A DNA stretch of 64,000 nucleotides from Brucella thiophenivorans (GTDB lineage Bacteria; Pseudomonadota; Alphaproteobacteria; Rhizobiales; Rhizobiaceae). The position numbers were made by a program, and so were the translations under genes. This document shows, one piece after another, positions 36,061 to 46,600 of this stretch. Within the stretch, counting starts at the first letter, position 1. Every line of letters starts with the position of its first letter. Under the pieces are notes generated by a model. It was not told where the DNA came from. It did no database searches and was given only the letters and a program-made list of their open reading frames with translations. Where the stretch lies: the NCBI RefSeq assembly GCF_002252445.1, contig NZ_NNRJ01000014.1, positions 62,001-126,000 on the forward strand, in the 5' to 3' direction.

Positions 36061-36306
36061 CGTCTTATCCTTCTGAATTCTTCTCAAACAGTCAGAGCGC
36101 TCTACACTGACCACAAAGCAGCTTTGGCCTTGAGGTTATGCCCGAAAAATCAGACAGGAGCGGTACACCATTTATTGGTTTAAGGCCTTCGGGAACAGCC
36201 CGAAAGTATAATTAGAGGTGTCAGGTTTTCCCCAACTGGCGCGGCAATACACCATTGAGGCAAATGAATCAATATCCGGGCTGCGATTTCGCCATTGCCC
36301 GATCCA

Positions 36307-37038
36307 TCATTTGCGCTTTCTCTCCTGATAAGCTTCCCAAAGATCACGACGCCGCTCCTTTGTAAGACGCAAGGCTTCTAAATGACGCCATTTATCAATC
36401 GCACCATGATTGCCAGATGTCAGCACATCAGGGATCGAACGTCCTTCCCATACTTGTGGACGCGTATAATGCGGATGCTCTAAAAGACCAGTTTCAAAGC
36501 TTTCGGTTTCGCCCGATAAGCGATTGCCCATCACGCCGGGAAGAAGCCGCACAATGGCATCAAGCAGCACAATGGCCGCAGTCTCGCCACCCGAGAGAAT
36601 ATAGTCGCCGATGGACACTTCTTTGAGCGCACGCGCCTCGATCACGCGTTCATCCACGCCCTCAAAACGTCCGCACAAAATGATCGCACCCGGACCTTCG
36701 GCCAGTTCACGCACGCGCTTTTGTGTAAGTGGCTGACCGCGCGGGCTCATCAGCAACATGGGGCGTTCATCAGCAACCGAATCGAGTGCACGTGCCACCA
36801 CATCCGGCTTCATAACCATGCCGGCGCCACCGCCTGATGGCGTGTCGTCCACCATGCGATGCTTGCCTTCGGCAAAGTCGCGGATTTGCACCGTGTCAAG
36901 TGACCAGGTGCCTTCCGCCAGGGCCTTGCCAGCAAGCGAAATGCCAAGAGAACCCGGAAACATTTCAGGATAAAGGGTCAGCACAGAAGCATGAAAACCC
37001 CGCTCACCCTCCTTATCCATATCCGTCACATCACTCAT
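36307..37038 (-). CDS. trmD: tRNA (guanine37-N1)-methyltransferase
   Basis: 243 residues. SPOUT-family methylase making m1G37 in tRNAs with G36. The deep-trefoil-knot residues are in [15 protein letters not shown] and [30 protein letters not shown] is the family start. Its ATG overlaps the rimM stop by four bases, so the two are coupled. Confidence 0.97.
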   Translation of the reverse strand: MSDVTDMDKEGERGFHASVLTLYPEMFPGSLGISLAGKALAEGTWSLDTVQIRDFAEGKHRMVDDTPSGGGAGMVMKPDVVARALDSVADERPMLLMSPRGQPLTQKRVRELAEGPGAIILCGRFEGVDERVIEARALKEVSIGDYILSGGETAAIVLLDAIVRLLPGVMGNRLSGETESFETGLLEHPHYTRPQVWEGRSIPDVLTSGNHGAIDKWRHLEALRLTKERRRDLWEAYQERKRK

Positions 37039-37622
37039 GGCTTCTTTGGCCGCTTCTTTTCATTTTGGAAATCGCTGCGCTCACGAAGCGGATTGTCGTC
37101 CTCATCGGCAATCAATCCCGCCGCATGAGGCTCGACAAGGATCGTGCCCTTCTCAAAATCGATCTCAGGAACTGCCGCTTCCGTGAAAGGGATCAGCATC
37201 GGACGTTTGCCTTTGAGGCTCAGTTCAATCAGATCACCGCCGCCAAAATCAAAAAGAGCACTGATAACGCCATAAGACGTGCCTTCAGCATCAAGTGCTT
37301 CAAGACCAATCAGATCGGTCTGGAAAAACTCGTCTTCGTCCAGATCATCATCATGCAATTGCGAACGGTCGATAAAAAGCTCAACACCGTTCAACGCTTC
37401 GGCCGCATTGCGGTCATTGATGCCCTTGAAGCGAACAACGACAACGGTCTTGGCGGAACGCGTTTCAAGTACCTCATAGGCCTTGCCTTGCGCATCATAA
37501 AGCGCACCATAATCTGAAATGGCGAGCGGATCGTCAGTGAATGTCTTGACCCTGACTTCGCCACGGATGCCATGCGCGGCACCAATGATAGCAAGCTGGA
37601 TCGGGTTTTCTGGACGCGACAT
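37035..37622 (-). CDS. rimM: ribosome maturation factor RimM
   Basis: 195 residues. Assists 30S head assembly by binding S19. N-terminal RimM domain with [21 protein letters not shown]-terminal PRC-barrel with [21 protein letters not shown] and [15 protein letters not shown] charged tail ([19 protein letters not shown]) follows. In many bacteria rpsP precedes it; here the next gene upstream is the divergent xerC. Confidence 0.95.
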   Translation of the reverse strand: MSRPENPIQLAIIGAAHGIRGEVRVKTFTDDPLAISDYGALYDAQGKAYEVLETRSAKTVVVVRFKGINDRNAAEALNGVELFIDRSQLHDDDLDEDEFFQTDLIGLEALDAEGTSYGVISALFDFGGGDLIELSLKGKRPMLIPFTEAAVPEIDFEKGTILVEPHAAGLIADEDDNPLRERSDFQNEKKRPKKP

Positions 37623-37771
37623 GAAAAATTCCGTAAAAAAATACCAATTGCTGATCGCTTACCCAATTTCTCAACAAAACGCCAAGAAAAACGCAAAATT
37701 ACATCTTTACGACCCGGCAACCTATAAATAACAAACTGTGATCAACTCAACATAAGCAGCGAATCCTATCA

Positions 37772-38719
37772 ATGACGAGCAAAAGCGAATTTCTTATCCC
37801 AGCACGCGCCGATCTTGCGGCCGCACGCGAGGAATGGCTGAAAACGCTTAAAGACATGCGCCGTCTTTCGGAAAATACGCTTGAGGCCTATGAACGCGAC
37901 ACGCGGCAGTTTCTGCAATTTTTGACCGGGCATCTGGGTGAGCCGCCTTCGATCAAGGATGTCGGCAATTTGCGGGTGGCTGATCTGCGCTCCTATCTTG
38001 CCAACCGCCGCAATGATGGCGCAGGTGCACGCACGCTTGGCCGTGGTCTGGCCGGTGTTCGATCGCTGCTGCGCCATCTGGAAAAGCGCGGACTGGTCAA
38101 TGCAGCAGGAGCGGCGGCCATACGTGCGCCACGCCAGCCTAAATCTCTGCCCAAGCCACTGACCGCAGAAGAGGCGCGTCGCGTCGTAGCCGCTAACGGT
38201 CAAATGGCCGAAGAGCCGTGGATTGCTGCCCGAAACGCAGCCGTGCTCACACTTCTTTACGGTTGCGGATTGCGCATTTCCGAAGCGCTTAATCTAACAG
38301 GCGATGCATTAAACGACACAACGGCGCTTTCGATCTCAATCACCGGCAAGGGCGGAAAGATGCGTATGGTGCCACTTCTTCCAGCGGTGCACCGTGCCGT
38401 GGCGCAATACCGGGAACTGTGCCCGTTTGATCTTTCAGCCGACAAGCCGCTGTTTCGCGGTGCAAAGGGCGGTATTCTGCATTCGGCAATCATCCAGCGC
38501 GAAATGCAAAAGCTGCGCGCTGGCCTCGGCCTGCCGGATACGGCAACGCCGCATGCGTTACGCCATTCCTTTGCCACGCATCTCTTGGGTAGGGGTGGCG
38601 ATCTGCGCACTATCCAAGAACTCCTCGGCCACGCAAGCTTGTCGACAACGCAGGTCTATACCGGCGTTGACACCGCACGTCTTCTCGATGTGTACGACAA
38701 GGCGCATCCCCGCGCCTAG
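37772..38719 (+). CDS. xerC: tyrosine recombinase XerC
   Basis: 315 residues. Resolves chromosome dimers at dif with XerD. N-terminal SAM-like core-binding domain (about 15-105, LSENTLEAYERDTRQFLQFL) and catalytic domain with the full set: Arg in YGCGLRISEALNL, Lys in GKGGKMRMVP, His-Arg in PHALRHSFATH, His in LLGHASLSTTQVYTGVD, where Tyr is the nucleophile. XerC rather than an integrase because of the length and lack of any adjacent attachment site or mobile genes; XerC/XerD assignment rests mainly on overall similarity. Confidence 0.88.
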   Translation: MTSKSEFLIPARADLAAAREEWLKTLKDMRRLSENTLEAYERDTRQFLQFLTGHLGEPPSIKDVGNLRVADLRSYLANRRNDGAGARTLGRGLAGVRSLLRHLEKRGLVNAAGAAAIRAPRQPKSLPKPLTAEEARRVVAANGQMAEEPWIAARNAAVLTLLYGCGLRISEALNLTGDALNDTTALSISITGKGGKMRMVPLLPAVHRAVAQYRELCPFDLSADKPLFRGAKGGILHSAIIQREMQKLRAGLGLPDTATPHALRHSFATHLLGRGGDLRTIQELLGHASLSTTQVYTGVDTARLLDVYDKAHPRA

Positions 38720-38792
38720 ATGGTCTAACGGAACAATCAGCGTTCCCTTGCGTTAATCTTTCCAATGGTTGCAACCAACCGGAGGAAAACTA

Positions 38793-39137
38793 ATGGTTGA
38801 CCCACTTGATCCACGTAAAGACCCTCTGGTCAATCCGCGCCCCGGCGACCCACGGAGCGATCCCATGAGTGATCCGCTTGCAGATCCGATGGCAAGACCA
38901 CCGCAACCGCGCGGAAGCAGCGGCATTATGCTGGCTGTCATTCTCATCGTAGCAATTCTGATCCTGGGCTTTTTCTTCTATCGTGGTGGCGACTCCACCG
39001 ATACGTCTATGCCTTCCCCACCACCACCGGCAGCACAGGGTGAAACGACGACGCCACCGGCAGCGCCACCTGCTACCCCACCGGCAGCACAACCACCTGC
39101 ACCACCGCCGCCCCCTGCCCCACCAGCACAAAACTAA
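38793..39137 (+). CDS. proline-rich small membrane protein
   Basis: 114 residues of unknown function. Residues 1-38 are made of short imperfect repeats, each with a DP step (VDPLDP, KDPLVNP, GDPRSDP, MSDPLADP). A single membrane segment follows (about 44-63, SGIMLAVILIVAILILGFFF), then a tail of alternating Pro/Ala (about 75-114). GGAGG lies eight bases before the ATG. A terminator follows directly. Topology would place the repeats in the cytosol and the Pro/Ala tail in the periplasm. Confidence 0.75.
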   Translation: MVDPLDPRKDPLVNPRPGDPRSDPMSDPLADPMARPPQPRGSSGIMLAVILIVAILILGFFFYRGGDSTDTSMPSPPPPAAQGETTTPPAAPPATPPAAQPPAPPPPPAPPAQN

Positions 39138-39140
39138 CAA

Positions 39141-39167
39141 AAAGGCCCCGCAATGCGGGGCCTTTTT
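39141..39167. terminator. bidirectional terminator after the proline-rich gene
   Basis: AAAAAGGCCCCGC AAT GCGGGGCCTTTTT: 10-bp GC stem with A and T runs, serving the plus-strand gene and the convergent lpdA. Confidence 0.93.
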
Positions 39168-39189
39168 ACATTTCAATTAAACCGCAAGA

Positions 39190-40596
39190 TCACATATGGA
39201 TTGGCTTGGCAAAGGTCGCGAGTGCCGATTCACGCACAGCTTCCGACATGGTTGGATGCGCGTGGCAGGTGCGTGCGAGATCTTCGGACGAGCCACCGAA
39301 TTCCATCAGAACCGCCAGTTCATGGATCATTTCACCGGCATTGTAGCCGAGAATATGCGCTCCAAGAACGCGATCTGTTGCCTTGTCGGCGAGGATCTTC
39401 ACAAAACCATCCGTATGCTGCATGGCGCGTGCGCGACCGTTTGCAGTGAACGGGAACTTGCCGATCTTGTATTCCACGCCAGCGGCTTTGAGTTCTTCTT
39501 CGGTCTTTCCGACAGAAGCCACTTCCGGCTGCGTATAGACAACGCTTGGAATGACATCGAAATTCACATGTCCTGCCTGACCGGCGATGATTTCAGCAAC
39601 CGCAATGCCTTCGTCCTCGGCCTTGTGTGCTAGCATCGGACCCTGAACAACATCGCCGATAGCATAGATGCCTTCGACATTGGTGCGCCAGTGACCGTCA
39701 ATCGCAACACGACCGCGATCATCGACATTCACGCCAGCTTCCTGAAGACCCAGACCATCGGTGTAAGGACGACGGCCAGTCGAAATCAGAACTGCATCGG
39801 CTTCGATGGTCTCGGCATCGCCACCCTTAACCGGCTCAAAAGTTACTTTCGCGCCCTTAGCCGACTTTTCAACGCCGGTTACTTTTGCACCAAGCTTGAA
39901 CGCAATGCCCTGCTTTTCAAGAAGGCGCTGGAACTGCTTGGAAACTTCACCATCCATCGCGCCAAGCACCTTGTCGAGATATTCGACAACTGTAACCTTT
40001 GCGCCAAGACGCGCCCAGACCGACCCCAGTTCCAGACCGATAACACCGCCACCAACGACGACGAGATGACCCGGAACTTTGTCGAAGGAAAGCGCGCCGG
40101 TTGACGACACGATGACCTTCTCGTCGATGTCTACCTTCACACCCGGAATGCCAGCAACATCAGAACCCGTTGCAATGATGATGTTTTTGGCTTCAATTTC
40201 CTGAACGCTGCCATCTTCGGCAGTCACGGAAACCTTGCCCTTGGCAACGATCTTGCCGGTGCCGATGAAAGACGTGATCTTGTTCTTCTTGAACAGAAAC
40301 TCAACGCCCGACGTATTTGCTTTAACCGTCGTATCCTTATGCGCCAGCATCTTTTCGAGGTTGAGCTTTGGTGTGCCAACTTCGACGCCCAGCGTGTCAA
40401 AGGAATGACCAGCTTCAGCAAACACTTCCGATGCATGCAACAGCGCCTTTGAAGGAATGCAGCCGACATTGAGACAGGTGCCGCCGAAGGTCTTGCGCTT
40501 TTCCACCACGGCCACCGAAAGGCCAAGCTGTGCGGCCTTGATTGCGGCCACATATCCGCCGGGGCCAGTACCGATGACAACCACATCGTAAGACAT
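39190..40596 (-). CDS. lpdA: dihydrolipoyl dehydrogenase (E3)
   Basis: 468 residues. Reoxidises lipoamide of the 2-oxoacid dehydrogenase complexes. FAD-binding [21 protein letters not shown]; redox disulfide in [21 protein letters not shown]-binding [17 protein letters not shown]-terminal active-site His-Glu in CHAHPTMSE. It is the likely E3 of 2-oxoglutarate dehydrogenase, three genes after sucB on the same strand. A short hairpin (AGGCCG-TTG-CGGCCT, 40627-40641) precedes it. Confidence 0.97.
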   Translation of the reverse strand: MSYDVVVIGTGPGGYVAAIKAAQLGLSVAVVEKRKTFGGTCLNVGCIPSKALLHASEVFAEAGHSFDTLGVEVGTPKLNLEKMLAHKDTTVKANTSGVEFLFKKNKITSFIGTGKIVAKGKVSVTAEDGSVQEIEAKNIIIATGSDVAGIPGVKVDIDEKVIVSSTGALSFDKVPGHLVVVGGGVIGLELGSVWARLGAKVTVVEYLDKVLGAMDGEVSKQFQRLLEKQGIAFKLGAKVTGVEKSAKGAKVTFEPVKGGDAETIEADAVLISTGRRPYTDGLGLQEAGVNVDDRGRVAIDGHWRTNVEGIYAIGDVVQGPMLAHKAEDEGIAVAEIIAGQAGHVNFDVIPSVVYTQPEVASVGKTEEELKAAGVEYKIGKFPFTANGRARAMQHTDGFVKILADKATDRVLGAHILGYNAGEMIHELAVLMEFGGSSEDLARTCHAHPTMSEAVRESALATFAKPIHM

Positions 40597-40669
40597 TGAA
40601 TGATCCTTCTTCAGTCGATTTTAGACAGGCCGTTGCGGCCTTTAAACTTTACTATGTCCGGTTAGCCGG

Positions 40670-41209
40670 TCATTCCTCAGGTGTGCAAGATTTGAACCGA
40701 AAGCTTTCAAACTGAAGCGGTTTTTCCGGCTTCGCTGCACCAAAATCATAACCATCAAGCGCGGTCACGAGATCGGGAAACAAAATCGCCTGTGCTGCGG
40801 GTTCATCGGCCTTCGGCAACACATCGGCTTCCGCTCCTTCTTTGAGCGCGTAAACAACACTCTGCCAAAGGCTGCAATCATCGAGGTCTTCCGAATCCGT
40901 GCCGCCGTTTTTGCAATTATAAGTAATGAGCGCATAGGGACGTGCAACACCCTCTTCCGGCCATATCACAAGACCTGAGAGTTTAAACTCCGGCTTGTCA
41001 TCAGCAGTAATTGTAAATTCATTGGTCGGTGCCGGACTCATCTTGAGCGCATTCGACTGCGCGGCATGAAAGGTCAGCGTGTAAGCGTCACCCTGATCGC
41101 GATAAGTCGCGCGGTTCTGCGAGCATGCAGCCTGAACAGCACTTGAGAAAACCGTCACAGCAAGCGCTGATGCAGCCACCACTTTGCAAAGCTTTTTAAC
41201 GTCATGCAT
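40670..41209 (-). CDS. secreted protein of unknown function
   Basis: 179 residues. Signal peptide (residues 1-25, ending AVQAACSQ); mature part about 154 residues with cysteines in AACSQNR, YNCKNGG, DDCSLWQ and FKSCTPEE, an even number that may form disulfides. I do not recognise a domain. GAGGAGAA stands close to the ATG. Position between LysE and lpdA suggests it is carried on the suc operon; whether it relates to metabolism is unknown. Confidence 0.7.
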   Translation of the reverse strand: MHDVKKLCKVVAASALAVTVFSSAVQAACSQNRATYRDQGDAYTLTFHAAQSNALKMSPAPTNEFTITADDKPEFKLSGLVIWPEEGVARPYALITYNCKNGGTDSEDLDDCSLWQSVVYALKEGAEADVLPKADEPAAQAILFPDLVTALDGYDFGAAKPEKPLQFESFRFKSCTPEE

Positions 41210-41259
41210 CCGTCGGTTCTCCTCAATCATCCGGCAGCGATTACTGGGCTTTCGCCCTG

Positions 41260-41898
41260 TTACTGCGCTTTCGCGATGGCAAGTTTGAGACCAAGGGCAA
41301 TGAAAACCACGCCACTTGTTCGGTCGATCCACTTTGAAGCACGCGAGAAAACCGCACGCATCTTTGGGGTCGTCATAAACAGGCTAACCCCGATAAACCA
41401 TGAAATCAAAGCCGTTGCCATCACAACACCGTAGCCAAGCTTAACCTCGGTAGGCGTCTGAAGGCTGATGACCGTCGAGAAAATCGACAGGAAGAAGAAC
41501 ACAGCCTTTGGGTTCAGCGCATTAGCGGCAAAGCCCAGGCTGAACGCCCGAAGTGCGCTCTGTGCGGCGCGTGGTTCCTGTTTGCTCATATCGACATCGA
41601 TCTTGGTTGAACCTGCACGCAACGCTTTAATGCCGATATAGACCAGATAAGCCACACCGCACCATTTCACGATATTGAAGAGATAGATCGACTGGGAAAT
41701 AATCAGCCCAAGACCAAGCACCGTATAAGTGACATGCATCATAAAGGCTGCACCGATACCAAAGCTAGTGATGATCGCCTCGCGACGACCCTGCATAAGC
41801 GACTGACGGATAACCATGGCGAGATCGGCACCGGGCGAGACGATAGCGAAAACAAAGATCGCCATCAGGGATGCAAGTTCAAACAGATAGGGATGCAT
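41260..41898 (-). CDS. LysE/RhtB-family amino-acid exporter
   Basis: 212 residues, about six membrane segments. Family features: SPGADLAMVIRQSLMQGRREAI near the N-terminus (the SPGP-like loop) and GFAANALNPKAVFFFLSIFST. Exports an amino acid or homoserine lactone; substrate unknown. ATG follows GAGGAAA; a GTG directly before it is too close to the ribosome site. Lies in the string sucB-MAPEG-LysE-secreted-lpdA on the minus strand. Confidence 0.88.
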   Translation of the reverse strand: MHPYLFELASLMAIFVFAIVSPGADLAMVIRQSLMQGRREAIITSFGIGAAFMMHVTYTVLGLGLIISQSIYLFNIVKWCGVAYLVYIGIKALRAGSTKIDVDMSKQEPRAAQSALRAFSLGFAANALNPKAVFFFLSIFSTVISLQTPTEVKLGYGVVMATALISWFIGVSLFMTTPKMRAVFSRASKWIDRTSGVVFIALGLKLAIAKAQ

Positions 41899-41939
41899 CA
41901 CGTTTCCTCAGCCCTGTATCAATAAGATACCGTCAACGA

Positions 41940-42353
41940 TCAAAAAACCAGATTGAAAATCATCATCGCAAGCCCGATCAGTGAGCCAACCCAGACCAGC
42001 GAGCGAATATAAGGAATACCCGCAAGATAAAGCGGAATATAGATGATGCGACAGATAAACCATATCCACGCACCATAAAGCCCGACAGTTGCTGCATCAC
42101 CCTTAAACACAAGTGCCAAAGCGAGCGCAACAAATGCCGGGTAGGTTTCGCGGAAATTGTTGGAAGCGCGTTCCGCACGACCGGCCAGATGACCAGAGGG
42201 CTTTTGCCCATCATCGCGCGAACCCGCATTCCATTGGGAACCGAGTTCCCTCGTCACCGTCCAGCCCTGCAGAAGGATGTGAAAAACCAGCAGAACGACA
42301 CTCCAGCCAATCAGCGGGAGAAAAGGTGACGATGAAAACATACCCGGCTCCAT
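41940..42353 (-). CDS. MAPEG-family membrane protein
   Basis: 137 residues, four membrane segments. MAPEG signature: RASNNFRETYPAFVALALAL followed by GAWIWFICRIIYIPLYLAGIP, typical of the bacterial eicosanoid/glutathione-metabolism family. Bacterial members often have glutathione-transferase activity, unproved here. It starts 12 bases after the sucB stop and is very likely co-transcribed with it. Confidence 0.85.
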   Translation of the reverse strand: MEPGMFSSSPFLPLIGWSVVLLVFHILLQGWTVTRELGSQWNAGSRDDGQKPSGHLAGRAERASNNFRETYPAFVALALALVFKGDAATVGLYGAWIWFICRIIYIPLYLAGIPYIRSLVWVGSLIGLAMMIFNLVF

Positions 42354-42365
42354 CCTTATTTGCGA

Positions 42366-43592
42366 TTAAAGATCAAGAACCAGACGTTCTGGATCTTCCA
42401 GGCTTTCCTTAACGCGGACGAGGAAGGTCACAGCTTCCTTGCCGTCAACGATGCGATGATCGTAGCTCAGTGCAAGATACATCATCGGGCGGATGACGAT
42501 CTGGCCGCCGACAACAACCGGACGATCCTGAATCTTGTGCATGCCGAGAATACCCGACTGCGGAGAGTTGAGGATCGGCGAAGACATCAGCGAGCCGTAA
42601 ACGCCACCATTGGTGATGGTGAAAGTGCCGCCCTGCATATCAGCCATCGAAAGCGAACCATCGCGTGCAGCTTTCGCAAGACGACCCAGTTCCTTTTCAA
42701 CGCCAGCGATCGAACGCTGATCGGCATCGCGGATGACAGGAACAACAAGGCCCTTGTCGGTGCCGACAGCCATGCCGACGTGAGCAAAGTTCTTGTAGAT
42801 GATGTCGGTGCCGTCAATCTCGGCGTTAACAGCCGGTATTTCCTTCAGCGCATGGGTCACAGCCTTCGTGAAGAAACCCATGAAGCCGAGCTTAACGCCG
42901 TGCTTCTTCTCAAAAATGTCCTTGTAACGAGCACGAAGCTCCATAACAGCAGACATATCGACTTCGTTATAAGTCGTGAGCATTGCAGCGGTGTTCTGCG
43001 CATCTTTCAGACGACGTGCAATGGTCTGACGCAAACGGGTCATCTTCACGCGTTCTTCGCGTGGTGCATCATCAGCCGATGAAGCAGGACGTGCAGCAGC
43101 AGGCGCTGCTGCCGGGGCGCTTGATACGCCTTTGGCGATTGCGTCGAGAACGTCGCCCTTCAAAACCTGACCGCGCTTGCCAGAACCTTCAACCTGATCA
43201 GCCGACAGGCCTTTTTCAGTGAGGATTTTGGAGGCAGCAGGCGCTGGCTGCATGGCAGGACCAGAGGTCGAGGCAGCTGGAGCAGAAGCCGCAGGTGCGG
43301 CGGCGGCAGCTGGCTTGGCTTCTTCCTTCTTCGGAGCAGGTGCTGCAGCAGCGCCGTCACTCGAAATCTGGCCGAGCAATGCGTTCACTTCAACCGTGTC
43401 GCCTTCCTGCGCCACGATTTCGGCAAGAACGCCAGCGCTCGCTGCCGGAACTTCAATTGTCACCTTATCGGTTTCCAGTTCCACCAGCGGTTCGTCAGCA
43501 GCGATTGTGTCGCCAACCTTCTTGAACCACTTTCCGATGGTTGCCTCAGTAACGGACTCCCCAAGCGTGGGAACGCGAATTTCGGTGGCCAT
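42366..43592 (-). CDS. sucB: dihydrolipoyllysine succinyltransferase (E2 of 2-oxoglutarate dehydrogenase)
   Basis: 408 residues. Lipoyl domain with the lipoylated Lys in [13 protein letters not shown] (residue about 43), an Ala/Pro linker, peripheral-subunit-binding domain (about 115-150, [19 protein letters not shown]), second linker and catalytic domain ending [16 protein letters not shown], with the catalytic His-Asp. Forms the core of the complex that makes succinyl-CoA. Confidence 0.97.
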   Translation of the reverse strand: MATEIRVPTLGESVTEATIGKWFKKVGDTIAADEPLVELETDKVTIEVPAASAGVLAEIVAQEGDTVEVNALLGQISSDGAAAAPAPKKEEAKPAAAAAPAASAPAASTSGPAMQPAPAASKILTEKGLSADQVEGSGKRGQVLKGDVLDAIAKGVSSAPAAAPAAARPASSADDAPREERVKMTRLRQTIARRLKDAQNTAAMLTTYNEVDMSAVMELRARYKDIFEKKHGVKLGFMGFFTKAVTHALKEIPAVNAEIDGTDIIYKNFAHVGMAVGTDKGLVVPVIRDADQRSIAGVEKELGRLAKAARDGSLSMADMQGGTFTITNGGVYGSLMSSPILNSPQSGILGMHKIQDRPVVVGGQIVIRPMMYLALSYDHRIVDGKEAVTFLVRVKESLEDPERLVLDL

Positions 43593-43643
43593 GGTTTCTT
43601 CTTCCGTGATCTTCGATCTTTAGATTTATGTTCAATTCAATAT

Positions 43644-43667
43644 GAAGCGGCCTTTGCAAACCGCTTC
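43644..43667 (-). other. intercistronic hairpin sucA-sucB
   Basis: GAAGCGG and CCGCTTC pair across a ten-base loop in the 90-base gap between sucA and sucB. No T-run follows on the minus strand, so it is more likely an RNA-stability or processing element than a terminator. Confidence 0.5.
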
Positions 43668-43682
43668 TTACTGACAATTCAA

Positions 43683-46600
43683 TTAGTTTCCGAGTGCATC
43701 CTCGAGGAAAGCCTCAAGCTGCGCAAGGTGCTTCGACATCAGACCCGTTGCAGGCGAAGCCGCTGCCGGACGACCGGTGTAGCGAACGCGCTGATGCTTG
43801 GCGTCGATATGTGCAAGAACCCATTCGAGATACGGGTCGATGAACGACCACGCACCCATGTTCTTCGGCTCTTCCTGACACCAGACGATTTCTGCCTGAC
43901 GGAAGCGCGACAGCTCATTGATGAGCGCCTTTGCCGGGAACGGGTAAAGCTGTTCGACACGCAGCAGATAGACATCGTCGATGCCACGCTTTTCGCGCTC
44001 TTCGTAAAGATCGTAATAGACCTTGCCCGAGCACAGAACGACGCGGCGGATCTTGCCATCCTTCTGAAGCTTGATGCCCTCGCCCTTGTTGTACTGCGCA
44101 TCATCCCAAAGCAGACGGTGGAACGATGAATCGCCCGACAGTTCGTTGAGGCTCGACACAGCACGCTTGTGGCGCAACAGCGACTTTGGCGTCATCATGA
44201 TCAGCGGCTTGCGGAAGTCACGCTTCATCTGACGGCGCAGGATGTGGAAGTAGTTAGCCGGCGTTGTTACGTTGGCAACCTGCATGTTGTCTTCCGCACA
44301 CATCTGCAACCAACGTTCCAGACGTGCAGACGAATGCTCAGGACCCTGACCTTCATAGCCATGCGGCAGAAGGCAGACGAGACCCGACATACGAAGCCAC
44401 TTGCGTTCACCCGACGAGATGAACTGATCGAACACGACCTGTGCACCATTGGCAAAATCGCCAAATTGAGCTTCCCAGAGCACCAAAGCGCGCGGATCGG
44501 ACAGCGAATAACCATATTCGTAACCGAGCACGGCTTCTTCCGAAAGCATTGAGTTGATGGCTTCGTAGATTGCCTGACCCTTCTGAATGTTGTTCAGCGG
44601 GGTATAGCGGTTCTGGTTGACCTGATCATAAAGAACCGTGTGGCGCTGCGAGAAGGTGCCGCGTTCCACGTCCTGACCCGACAAACGGATCGGGCTTCCA
44701 TCAGTCACCAGCGAGCCGAAAGCCAGCGATTCAGCAGTTGCCCAATCGATACCTTCGCCAGTGTCGATCATCTTGGCGCGGTTATCGAGGAAGCGCTGGA
44801 TCGTGCGATGGACATTGAAATCCTTCGGCACTTCCACGAGCTTCTTACCGATTTCTTTCAGCGTCTTGATCGGAACGCCGGTCTTGCCGCGACGCTGTTC
44901 GTCAGCATTATCTGCCGTGCGCAAACCGCTCCACGCACCGTCAAACCAGTCAGCTTTGTTCGGCTTGTAGCTCTGACCAGCTTCAAATTCCTGTTCAAGC
45001 TTTTCACGCCAGTCAGCCTTCATCTTGTCGATGTCAGCCTGTGCAAGCAAACCTTCGGCAATCAGTTTTTCGCTGTAAAGCTGCACGGTCGTCTTATGTG
45101 CGCGGATTTCCTTATACATCAACGGCTGGGTGAATGAAGGTTCGTCACCTTCATTGTGGCCGAAGCGGCGGTAGCAGAACATGTCCACAACAACCGGCTT
45201 GTGGAAGATCATGCGGAATTCCATCGCGACCTTGGCGGCGAAAACCACGGCTTCCGGATCATCACCATTGACGTGGAAGATCGGCGCTTCGATCATCTTT
45301 GCCACATCCGATGGATAAGGCGACGAACGTGAGAAAGCCGGATTGGTGGTGAAACCGATCTGGTTGTTGATAATGAAATGCAGCGTACCACCAACGCGGT
45401 GACCCTTCAGACCCGAAAGACCGAGGCACTCAGCAACAACACCCTGACCTGCGAAAGCGGCATCACCGTGCAGCAGCAGCGGCAGAACTTTTGCGCGTTC
45501 AGTCAGCGGCACCATGTCATCGCGGGTACGACCAACAAGCAGATCCTGCTTGGCGCGTGCCTTGCCCATGACAACCGGATTAACGATTTCGAGGTGCGAC
45601 GGGTTGGCAGTCAGCGAAAGGTGAACCTTGTTGCCATCGAACTCGCGGTCCGACGAAGCGCCAAGATGGTACTTCACGTCGCCCGAACCTTCCACATCGT
45701 CAGGCGCATAAGAGCCGCCCTTGAACTCATGGAAAATGGCGCGGTGCGGCTTGCCCATAACTTGGCTAAGCACGTTCAGGCGACCACGGTGCGCCATGCC
45801 GAGCACGACTTCCTTGAGGCCCATCTGACCGCCACGCTTGACGATCTGCTCCAGCGCCGGGATCAGCGATTCACTGCCATCAAGACCGAAACGCTTGGTG
45901 CCCTTATACTTCACATCGATAAACTGCTCGAAACCTTCGGCTTCAATCAGCTTCGACAAAATAGCCTTCTTGCCTTCGACCGTGAAAGCATAAGCTTTAT
46001 CCGGGCCTTCGATACGTTCCTGAATCCAGGCCTTTTCGATCGGGTCCGAAATATGCATGAATTCGACGCCGACATTGCCGCAATAGGTGCGCTTGAGAAT
46101 TTCAAGCATCTGCGGAACGGTCGCATATTCAAGGCCAAGAACGTTATCGATGAAGATCTTGCGATCATAATCGGCAGGCGTAAAGCCATAAGTTGCCGCA
46201 TCAAGTTCGCTAAAGTCGTTTGGCTTTTCAGCAAGACCAAGCGGATCGAGATTGGCATGAAGATGGCCGCGCATGCGATACGCGCGGATCATCATAATGG
46301 CGCGAACGCTATCGCGTGCAGCCTGCGCAATCTCTTGCGACGTCAGTGCAGCAGCAGCGGCACCTGCTTTGGCATCGCCATTTGCGGCTTTGCCCTTCAG
46401 CTTGTCGGTCACATGCTTTTCAACGTCAGCCCAATTGCCATCAAGTGCTGAAATCAGCTCGCCATTGGCCGGAATCGGCCAGTTTGGCTTGGTCCACGAC
46501 GCGCCCTGCGCATTCTTGCGCACATCATCGGCGTCGTCTTTAAGCTGCGCAAAGAAATCGCGCCATTCCTGATCAACCGATGTGGGATCATCCTCATACT

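Noticed and set aside
37772-38719. XerC gene as the integrase of a mobile element
   Set aside because: Standard Xer length and motifs, no direct-repeat attachment site, no tRNA and no cargo genes; neighbours are core genes.
45378-46451. A 357-codon plus-strand frame inside sucA
   Set aside because: Antisense to the conserved E1 gene, no motif, no ribosome site.
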